This document shows positions 55,101-62,108 of a stretch of DNA of 64,000 nt, in pieces; position 1 is the first letter of the stretch, and every line of letters starts with the position of its first letter. The stretch lies in the NCBI RefSeq assembly GCF_002117125.1, contig NZ_CP019344.1, positions 930,001 to 994,000 of the forward strand, given 5' to 3'. This DNA comes from Nonlabens spongiae (GTDB lineage Bacteria; Bacteroidota; Bacteroidia; Flavobacteriales; Flavobacteriaceae). The position numbers and the translations under genes are program-made. The notes under the pieces are model-generated. The model searched no databases. It saw only the letters and a program-made list of their open reading frames with translations, and had not been told where the DNA came from.

Positions 55101-57698
55101 TCCAGCTGTATTGCTGTTCAATGTTACATCTGTCAGAATCACCGCTCCACCGCTATTACTTTCAATACCTCCACCAGCTCTATTTGTAGAGTTGCTGTTG
55201 ATCGTTGTTCCAGTTGCGGTAAGTGTACCACCACCATTCATCAGGATACCACCACCTGTAGCAGTAGCACCCGTTGCGTTATTAGCATTAATTTGAACTG
55301 TTCCAGTAATGGTAATATCTCCACCTTCACTGAAAACACCTCCACCACCTGCTTCGCCAGGATTCATGGCTGTTCCTGGCGCAGTACCCAATGCAGTGTT
55401 AGCATTAACCTGCAGGGTTCCGGCCAACGTCATAAGTCCACTTCCGTTCCAAAGTCCACCACCTTCATTAGCAGCTTGGTTTGAATTTGCTTGACCATTT
55501 GTAATGGTTACGTCCTGAGGACCTGTTATGTGGAGTCCACCACCATTTCCAGGTGCAGCAGAGACAGCAATACTCCCTGATCCATCTACACCAGTTCTAT
55601 TGCTGTTTAGCATAGTATCGTCTATGGTTACTGAACCAGCATTAGTACCTGAAGAAATTTCGATACCTCCACCGGCACGATTTGAAACGTTTCCTATGAT
55701 TGATGCTCCGTCAATGTCTAAACTACCGTCAGCACCAACTAAGATACCTCCTCCAGAACCAGAAGTTCCGTTAGCAATATTGTTTAAAATTTGAGTTCCA
55801 GAACCTACAACTAGAGAACCATTAGCGAGTTGAAAGATTCCTCCTCCACCATTAGTAGCGGCATCTCCGCTTGCGGTATTTCCATCAATTGTAGTTCCCG
55901 TAACCGTCATGATTCCAGTATTATTCCATAGCGCACCACCTGATAGTGCTGCCGTGTTAGAATTGATGGTTCCACCGTTTATAGTAAGGTCTTGAGCACC
56001 CGTAACGTGGATACCTCCACCACTACCAGGGTTCGCACTCATAGTAATTCCGTTTACGTCTGTTCCGGCAAAGTTGGAATTCATCGTTACATTAATAATG
56101 GTAACAGTAGTTGAGTTATCTCCTACCACCTCGATCGCACCACCTGCTCTGTTTGCAGAGTTAGCATTGAGGGTTGAGGCATCAACAGTTAGGTTTGCTC
56201 CATCTGCTAATATACCACCACCGGATCCAGAAGTTCCAGCAGCGACATTGTTTAAGATTTGAGTACCATTTTGAATGATAATAGTTCCTCCCGGAATACC
56301 AAAAATGGCTCCACCACCATTATCCGCGTCGTCACCGCTAGCAGTATTTCCATCTAAAGTTGAACTGGTAACAGTAAGTGTTCCAGCACCATTCCACAAT
56401 CCTCCACCTTCACTCGCAGCAGTATTTCCATTTATTACACTGTTTGTGATATTGACAGTACTATTTCCAGAAACATGTAGCGCACCTCCATTTCCAGGAG
56501 CACCAGTTCCAGTTGCAACACCCGTTACGTTATTGCTTAGATTGCTATCATTAATTGTTAAGGTAGCGCCGCCATTGATTTCGATCCCACCACCTGCACG
56601 ATTAGATTCGTTTGCTGTTATTATTACATCGGTAATTGATAAGGATCCACCAGCTGAAAGAATTCCTCCTCCTGTTGATTGAGCTCCTGTAGCTTGATTG
56701 CTATTAATAGTAACATTAGGATTAATGGTAACACTACCACCTTCATTATAAATACCTCCACCTCCAGCAGCTCCAGGTGTAATCGCATCGTTACCTGAAG
56801 CAATATTGTCTTCAATTAAGGTGATGTTAGGCGTAGTTCCATTTATTGTCATTATTCCGCTACCATTCCATAATGCACCGCCCTCATTTGAAGCTGTATT
56901 ATCCGTAAAGGTAGAACTTGTAATAGTCGAGTTTCCATCACCTGTAAGATGGATGGCACCACCGTTTCCAGGGTTGGAACCTGCACTATTGTTTGTAAAA
57001 GTAGATCCAGAAATAATAAGATCACCTACTATACCTGAATTGTCTTCTATCGCTCCTCCTGCTCTTTGTGATGTGTTTGCATCAAAGTCACAGTTTGTAA
57101 TATTAATTGTACCACTATTAGAATTCATGATAGCACCACCGTTTCCAGAAGTACCATTAGCAACGTTATTATTAAAAGTAGTATTCGTTATACTAACAAT
57201 TGCACCATCGTTGAAGATTGCCCCACCTCCATCAGTAGCGGCGCTACCAGTTGCGGTATTATTGGAAAAAGATGAATCAGTCATGTTCAGCGTTGTAGTA
57301 AAGCCTGAAACTATAACAGCTCCACCCTGTGAAGCTGAACCATTGACTAAATCAACATTATTTATGGTAATCGTACCCGCAAGAGTACTCGTCAAATCAA
57401 AGATGCGATTCCCAGAAGTACCTGCAATTTCAGTATTCATACCGTTGTTGCTTCCACTGATTGTTAGGGAACCTACCAGTCCAGCATCAATATCGATTGC
57501 ACCATTAGTGACTTGAACTTGTTGACCAGCGATACTTGAGTCAAAGGTGATGGTATCACCGTTTGAGGCGTTTGCTATAACGACACGCAGGGAACCTGGT
57601 GTGCCATCATCGGCCGTGGTTGTAACTACTTGCCCAAAAGACCAGCCTGAAATGCTGATCACTAATGCGAGCAGTAGCGATTGAGTAATGTTTTTCAT
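52143..57698 (-). CDS. 1851-aa secreted beta-helix repeat protein with T9SS sorting signal
   Basis: The signal peptide is about 1-22. A CSLREA-like start (VVTTTADDGTPGSLRVVIAN) leads into at least nine long repeats of about 156 aa. Each repeat contains a (S/N)NRAGGGIE block, a PGSGGGLHVSG block, a GGGLWNGSGTMTV block and an NGGGGIFQL block, like Pmp-type or beta-helix proteins. A choice-of-anchor Q type segment (DNGGGLETHALTQGSEAQDIGDPND) and a T9SS type A domain (LFPNPARGANFTIEIPEN.. ALKLIVE) close it. It is probably a very long surface fibre or adhesin. Repeat DNA is nearly identical between copies, so copy number may vary. Confidence 0.85.
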   Translation of the reverse strand: MKNITQSLLLALVISISGWSFGQVVTTTADDGTPGSLRVVIANASNGDTITFDSSIAGQQVQVTNGAIDIDAGLVGSLTISGSNNGMNTEIAGTSGNRIFDLTSTLAGTITINNVDLVNGSASQGGAVIVSGFTTTLNMTDSSFSNNTATGSAATDGGGAIFNDGAIVSITNTTFNNNVANGTSGNGGAIMNSNSGTINITNCDFDANTSQRAGGAIEDNSGIVGDLIISGSTFTNNSAGSNPGNGGAIHLTGDGNSTITSSTFTDNTASNEGGALWNGSGIMTINGTTPNITLIEDNIASGNDAITPGAAGGGGIYNEGGSVTINPNVTINSNQATGAQSTGGGILSAGGSLSITDVIITANESNRAGGGIEINGGATLTINDSNLSNNVTGVATGTGAPGNGGALHVSGNSTVNITNSVINGNTAASEGGGLWNGAGTLTVTSSTLDGNTASGDDADNGGGAIFGIPGGTIIIQNGTQILNNVAAGTSGSGGGILADGANLTVDASTLNANSANRAGGAIEVVGDNSTTVTIINVTMNSNFAGTDVNGITMSANPGSGGGIHVTGAQDLTINGGTINSNTAALSGGALWNNTGIMTVTGTTIDGNTASGDAATNGGGGIFQLANGSLVVGSGTQILNNIANGTSGSGGGILVGADGSLDIDGASIIGNVSNRAGGGIEISSGTNAGSVTIDDTMLNSNRTGVDGSGSIAVSAAPGNGGGLHITGPQDVTITNGQANSNQAANEGGGLWNGSGLMTLAGTLQVNANTALGTAPGTAMNPGEAGGGGVFSEGGDITITGTVQINANNATGATATGGGILMNGGGTLTATGTTINSNSTNRAGGGIESNSGGAVILTDVTLNSNTAGAVTGMNAPGNGGGLHISGNGDVTVLRGVANSNTAASEGGALWNGAGTMTVTGTILNNNTASGDDANNGGGAIFGIPGGSIVIEAGTQINNNVADGTSGSGGGILADGANLSVDGATITGNSANRAGGGIEITGDGSSTVSISATTLNGNFAGTDVNGVVASANPGSGGGLHVSGTQDLTITGGTVNGNSAAFTGGGLWNHTGTMTVTGTVIDGNIASGDAAANGGGGIFQLPGGSLVVATGTTISNNIAAGTSGSGGGILVVEGNLDIDGATISGNSANRAGGGIEVTAGTGTSVTLDDVALNNNFAGTDANGVTMAAAPGSGGGLHVTGVQDVSITNGSVSGNTAALTGGGLWNNTGTMTVTGTIIDANIASGDAADNGGGGIFQLPTGSLIIGAGTQITNNVADGTSGSGGGILIGADGSLDMDGVTLTGNVANRAGGAIEIASGSNAGVVTIDDSSLNDNRAGVDANGDLDAAASPGNGGAIHITGPQDLSITGGTVNGNAAGREGGGLWNGSGVMTVSGVTLDGNTAIGESTPGSTNPGDVGGGGIFNNGGSLVVNSNSVITNNTATGSTSTGGGILSEGGSVDVSDSSVTDNSSNRAGGGIEVNNSAPLTLTNVVLNGNETGVVTGMAAPGNGGGIHVSGDSSVDISGGTVNNNVAASEGGGLWNGSGIMIVSDAQIDSNIANGSGMDNGGGGVFNNGGDIEIYDSTISRNEASGSNGGGISNETGTLIVGTSTISSNTAAMMGGGIYNNGTSVNTNAITVGANSATGDGGGLANAAGTFTLKNTAVGLNTGATNGDVAGSISSNGFNLIQVDDSDAFAEVSSDLVGTTANPRDAAFGPLQDNGGGLETHALTQGSEAQDIGDPNDTFTDQRGQPVFGAARDAGAYEAQMTLSLDDIANGLDQIKLFPNPARGANFTIEIPENINNNVTYMISDMSGKTISNGELSSGLNRMSLNNITSGIYIVNLQSEGQTHALKLIVE

Positions 57699-58094
57699 TT
57701 ATTAAAGTTTAAATTATTCTGCTGAACGTTTCAACAATTGTTTAAATCTATAAGCTTTGAAAATGCGGCAGTTCTAATTTTAATTATTCTTATAATTAAT
57801 TTCACATTTTTTTTGGATTTGCAAAGAATTAAGTATTCCGCTCACTTTGTATGATTTAGACAATGCCGTCTTCTGGCTCACTTTCACCATAGTTGTTAGA
57901 ATCAAGTTAAATAAATTATTTATCGATTAAGCGCAGAAATTAATTTTTCAAACAATTGATACCTTATAATTAGAAAAAAATCTTTTTTGAAGTTACGCTT
58001 TCGCGAAAGCGAGATAAAAATATTACACCCTTTTTAAGAAAGAGATTTGATTAATACAGATATATCCTTATTTTGCTGTATTATTTTTTACGAC
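57699..58094. other. AT-rich divergent spacer
   Basis: No gene. It holds one exact palindrome copy (57996) and otherwise AT-rich sequence between the giant protein and the acyl-CoA ligase. Confidence 0.6.
57996..58011. repeat. Palindrome CGCTTTCGCGAAAGCG, intergenic
   Basis: Exact copy upstream of the acyl-CoA ligase start. Confidence 0.95.
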
Positions 58095-59873
58095 ATGCAA
58101 ATAAAAAGACTATTCGATTTCCCATATTACCAATTGGAAAAATTTCCAAGACCTGATGCCCTTGTGACAAAAAAGAACGGTCAGTGGGAACAAACCTCCA
58201 CCCAATCTTTTATAGATCAGGCCTGTGAGATTTCTAGAGGCTTGATGAAACTTGGAATTAAGAAAGATGACAAGGTTGCCGTTATATCTTCCACAAACCG
58301 TACTGAATGGAACATAATGGACATAGGTATCATGCAAACCGGAGCGCAAAATGTGCCTATTTATCCTACCATTTCTGAGGAGGATTATGCTTACGTGATG
58401 AACCACAGTGAATCGAAGTATGTTTTTGTGAGCGATCAAGAGGTTTATGACAAGGTCATGAGTATTAAATCTCAGGTATCCTCTTTAATTGAAGTCTACT
58501 CTTTTAATGACATAAACGGCTGCGCCAGCTGGGAAGAGGTTAAGAAAATGGGGCAAGACGATGAATATCAAGAGCAACTGGAGACCTCAATGAATTCCAT
58601 AGGCGAGGATGACCTCGCAACCCTTATTTACACTTCTGGAACGACCGGTCGCCCAAAAGGTGTGATGCTGTCTCATAAGAATATAGCTAGCAACGCAATC
58701 CATTCAGAGACTCGATTACCTGTTGAACAAGGCGGCGGCAAAGCTCTAAGTTTTCTACCCGTTTGTCACATATATGAACGTATGTTGCAATACCTATATA
58801 TATATACGGGTACTGGAATCTATTTTGCTGAATCTCTTGAAACCATCTCAGAAAACTTGAAGGAAGTAAAACCTGAAGTTATGAGTGCTGTACCTAGACT
58901 ACTGGAAAAGGTATATGACAAAATCATTGCCAAGGGCGCAGATTTGACCGGAATTAAAAAGAAACTGTTCTTCTGGGCGGTGGAATTGGGTCTGGAGTGG
59001 GAACCTTACAGTGCAAATGGCTGGTGGTACGAGAAAAAATTAGGAATCGCCCGCAAGATCATTTTCTCAAAATGGCAAGAAGCACTGGGTGGTAATCTCA
59101 AGGCGATTGCTAGTGGTAGTGCGGCTTTACAACCACGACTCGCTCGTGTCTTCAATGCAGCTGGCGTTCCCGTGATGGAAGGTTATGGTCTTACCGAGAC
59201 GAGCCCGGTAATATCTGTGAATGATATGAGAAACAAAGGTTTCAAAATCGGCTCTGTAGGTAAGCCTTTACCAGAAACTGACGTGCGCATAGCTGAAGAC
59301 GGAGAGATTATTATCAATGGCCCGCAGCGCATGATAGGTTACTACAAGGATCCCGTTAAAACCGCTGAAGCCATTGACGAGAAAGGTTACTTCCATACTG
59401 GAGATATCGGTGAGATAGATAGTGATGGATTTTTACGCATAACAGATCGTAAAAAAGAGATGTTTAAAACCTCTGGTGGTAAATACGTAGCCCCTCAAAT
59501 TATAGAGAACACCATGAAACAGTCTCGATTTATCGAGCAAATCATGGTCATAGGAGAAGGCGAGAAAATGCCGGCAGCCCTTATCCAGCCCAATTTTGAA
59601 TTTTTAAAAGAATGGGCAGAACGTAAAGGGATAAAATACAGTGATATTAAAGATCTATGTTCTCAAGAGAAGGTAATCAATAGATATGAGCAAGAGATCA
59701 ATGAGCATAATGAAAAATTTGGGAAGTGGGAACGAGTAAAAACGTTCAGATTGACTCCAGAAGAATGGACTATAGATGCAGAATTGCTCACACCTACCAT
59801 GAAACTGAAAAGGCGCAATATCAAGGCTCATTACAAGCATTTGTATGATGAAATCTATGGTGCAAAGCTTTAA
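58095..59873 (+). CDS. Long-chain fatty acid-CoA ligase (AMP-forming)
   Basis: 592 aa from the ATG at 58095, which begins MQIKRLFDFPYYQLEKFP; a longer form from 58047 adds no conserved residues. The ANL superfamily P-loop TLIYTSGTTGRPKGVMLSH (about 175-195), GYGLTETSPVIS (A5) and YFHTGDIGEID / ITDRKKEMFKTSGGKYVAPQ (A7-A8, A10) are present. It activates fatty acids to acyl-AMP and then acyl-CoA for degradation or lipid synthesis. It lies 27 bp before the exonuclease gene, perhaps in one transcript, but the two functions are unrelated. Confidence 0.92.
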   Translation: MQIKRLFDFPYYQLEKFPRPDALVTKKNGQWEQTSTQSFIDQACEISRGLMKLGIKKDDKVAVISSTNRTEWNIMDIGIMQTGAQNVPIYPTISEEDYAYVMNHSESKYVFVSDQEVYDKVMSIKSQVSSLIEVYSFNDINGCASWEEVKKMGQDDEYQEQLETSMNSIGEDDLATLIYTSGTTGRPKGVMLSHKNIASNAIHSETRLPVEQGGGKALSFLPVCHIYERMLQYLYIYTGTGIYFAESLETISENLKEVKPEVMSAVPRLLEKVYDKIIAKGADLTGIKKKLFFWAVELGLEWEPYSANGWWYEKKLGIARKIIFSKWQEALGGNLKAIASGSAALQPRLARVFNAAGVPVMEGYGLTETSPVISVNDMRNKGFKIGSVGKPLPETDVRIAEDGEIIINGPQRMIGYYKDPVKTAEAIDEKGYFHTGDIGEIDSDGFLRITDRKKEMFKTSGGKYVAPQIIENTMKQSRFIEQIMVIGEGEKMPAALIQPNFEFLKEWAERKGIKYSDIKDLCSQEKVINRYEQEINEHNEKFGKWERVKTFRLTPEEWTIDAELLTPTMKLKRRNIKAHYKHLYDEIYGAKL

Positions 59874-59900
59874 TTCTTCATCGACTCAAACAAGGGATAA

Positions 59901-61232
59901 TTGTACGCGATTTTAGACATTGAAGGTACTGGAGGCAAGTATAATGAAGAAGGTATTACAGAAATTGCCATCTATCAATTTGATGGTCATGAAGTTACTG
60001 ACAAATTTTCTAGTCTTGTAAATCCTGAGAGGAGAATTGATCCTTATGTAACAAAACTCACGGGAATCAATAATAAGATGCTGGCCAAAGCTCCTAAGTT
60101 TTATGAGCTTGCAAAGCGGATCATTGAAATCACAGAAGATTGTGTCATAGTTGCGCATAATACGGATTTTGATTTGCGCATCCTGCAATTAGAATTTGAC
60201 CGACTGGGCTATGAATATAATCGCACTACTCTATGTACGGTTGAACTATCCCAAAAACTGTTACCAGACCAAGAAAGCTATAGTTTAGGCAAATTAGTGC
60301 GTAGTCTTGGAATTCCTATAACTGATAGGCATCGAGCAACGGGAGATGCAACCGCAACCTTAAGATTATTTCAACTTTTGCTCAATAAGGATACTGATCA
60401 GAGCATTATTCAAGAGACACTCAAGAAAAAAGTACGCAAAAGACTCCCCAAAAATCTCAAGGAGTTACTTGACACCGTTCCCTCAGTAACCGGAACCTAC
60501 TCGTTTTACGATATGGAACAAGAGTTGATATTTCTCGGTAAGGGCAAAAATGTTAAAAGCCAAGTCAACAGACATTTTACAAAGCCTACTCGACTCAATA
60601 AATTGCTTGTAAAAAATGTGGTAGATATCACTACAGAAAATACTGGCAATAATCTCATTGCGGCAATAAAAGAAAATGAAACCATCAAAAAACTCCAGCC
60701 TAAGTTTAATAAAAAAAGAAGAAAAATCTTCAGTCATGAGCTCGTACTGGATGAGGGCGACGATGGTTACATCTATTGTAAGATCCAGAAACATACTGGC
60801 AGAAGCTCCTATTTTCTTACTTTCAGTAACCGCCAGTCAGGCATGAATTTTCTTGAGAGAATATTTTCTAGAGATAATCTAGACTTGCACTTCTCAAATC
60901 ACGATGATTATAATAATTCTCACGCTCCCAAGAACTATATGTCTGCCGATAAGCATAACGAGCTGGTCATGAACTTAATGAGCGAGGTGAGTCTCAAAAA
61001 CAAAACAGGAATCATAAAAACCCGTGGTAGAGAGCCAGCTGAGCGCGCTATATTATGGGTGGATAAAGGTCACGTTAAAGGTTATGGTTATAGCACGCTT
61101 AAGATTCAAAGCACAGATCCTAACATACTTGAAAAAATTGTCACGGACCTAAATCATCCTCAAGATGCAAGACATATAAGCGAGCAGTTTTTGAGAACCC
61201 ACAGAGGTTATAAAGTTGAGGAATTAAATTGA
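59901..61232 (+). CDS. DEDDh exonuclease domain fused to GIY-YIG domain
   Basis: 443 aa starting with TTG at 59901, which places the exonuclease motif at the very N-terminus as in the family. DnaQ-like motifs: YAILDIEGTGG (motif I), VAHNTDFDLRILQLEF (II) and HRATGDATATLRLFQLLL (III, the H and D). At about 195-270 a GIY-YIG-like domain follows (GTYSFYDMEQELIFLGKGKNVKSQVNRHFT), as in UvrC-like or DinG-adjacent exonuclease fusions. A C-terminal segment is unassigned. Note that the GIY-YIG tyrosines are partly changed (YSF, IFLGKG), so nicking activity may be reduced. It probably acts in DNA repair or in processing. A palindrome follows 5 bp after the stop. Confidence 0.82.
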   Translation: MYAILDIEGTGGKYNEEGITEIAIYQFDGHEVTDKFSSLVNPERRIDPYVTKLTGINNKMLAKAPKFYELAKRIIEITEDCVIVAHNTDFDLRILQLEFDRLGYEYNRTTLCTVELSQKLLPDQESYSLGKLVRSLGIPITDRHRATGDATATLRLFQLLLNKDTDQSIIQETLKKKVRKRLPKNLKELLDTVPSVTGTYSFYDMEQELIFLGKGKNVKSQVNRHFTKPTRLNKLLVKNVVDITTENTGNNLIAAIKENETIKKLQPKFNKKRRKIFSHELVLDEGDDGYIYCKIQKHTGRSSYFLTFSNRQSGMNFLERIFSRDNLDLHFSNHDDYNNSHAPKNYMSADKHNELVMNLMSEVSLKNKTGIIKTRGREPAERAILWVDKGHVKGYGYSTLKIQSTDPNILEKIVTDLNHPQDARHISEQFLRTHRGYKVEELN

Positions 61233-61237
61233 GATAT

Positions 61238-61253
61238 CGCTTTCGCGAAAGCG
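61238..61253. repeat. Palindrome CGCTTTCGCGAAAGCG, intergenic
   Basis: Exact copy between the exonuclease and methyltransferase genes. Confidence 0.95.
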
Positions 61254-61299
61254 AACCCGTCAAGAACATTATCCAAATCATTAGATCACCATAATATTC

Positions 61300-62016
61300 A
61301 TGCAACAAAGCGGAACTTTATACCTAATACCAGTTACACTAGGGGACGTTAATCACCTCGAGGTGCTTCCCATGTCGGTCAGAAAAGCGGTGGAGCAAAT
61401 TTCTACTTACATCGTGGAAAACGAGAAAACGGCGCGAAGGTTTATTAAAAAAGTCGTTCCCAGCAAATCGCAGCCATCTCTAAACTTTAATGTTCTCAAT
61501 AAATTTACCGATCCAGCTGAATTACCGAGTTTCCTGCTGAAATGCCAAGAGGGAGAAGATATAGGACTCATGAGTGAAGCCGGTGTACCTGGAGTCGCTG
61601 ATCCAGGGGCCGATGTTGTTGCTTTGGCGCACAAAATGGGAATAAGTGTCAAGCCACTTGTGGGCCCAAGTAGTATATTACTTGCCGTTATGGCTAGTGG
61701 CATGAACGGCCAGAGTTTTGCTTTTAATGGGTATCTACCTATAGATAAGCCCGAGCGTAAGAGAAAGCTCAAAGAGTTTGAACAGCTTTCATCAAAATTT
61801 AATCAAACCCAGGTTTTTATTGAAACTCCTTATCGTAACAATAAGTTGTTTGATGAAATCGTGTCCAGTTTGAGGAAGGATACGCTATTGGGAATAGCCT
61901 GTGACTTGACGCTACCTACTGAATACATCAGGACATTGGCCATAAGCAGTTGGATTAAAGAAAAAGTCGATCTTCGCAAGCGACCAGCTATCTTCTTGAT
62001 ACATACGGGTTATTGA
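61300..62016 (+). CDS. RsmI-like SAM-dependent methyltransferase
   Basis: 238 aa. A tetrapyrrole-methylase-fold protein: GTLYLIPVTLGDVNH at the start, MSEAGVPGVADPGADVVALAH (the family DAGxPxxSDPG site) and KPLVGPSSILLAVMASGMNGQSFAFNGYLP, then RKRKLKEFEQLSSKFNQTQVFIETPYRNN. RsmI methylates C1402 of 16S rRNA; this shorter Bacteroidota form is a homologue and may have another target. It is not in an obvious operon, with palindrome-bearing sequence upstream. Confidence 0.82.
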   Translation: MQQSGTLYLIPVTLGDVNHLEVLPMSVRKAVEQISTYIVENEKTARRFIKKVVPSKSQPSLNFNVLNKFTDPAELPSFLLKCQEGEDIGLMSEAGVPGVADPGADVVALAHKMGISVKPLVGPSSILLAVMASGMNGQSFAFNGYLPIDKPERKRKLKEFEQLSSKFNQTQVFIETPYRNNKLFDEIVSSLRKDTLLGIACDLTLPTEYIRTLAISSWIKEKVDLRKRPAIFLIHTGY

Positions 62017-62108
62017 CAAAATTCTTGAGATTTCTCTGCTTAACTTTTTATTACCAAATCCTTTTATAAGTTAAAAAATCGTTATTTTACGCGCTTAAAT
62101 CCTAAGCG

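Noticed and set aside
52143..57698. Regularly spaced repeats as a possible CRISPR array
   Set aside because: The period is about 470 bp and the repeats are translated; no 20-40 bp repeats with unique spacers.
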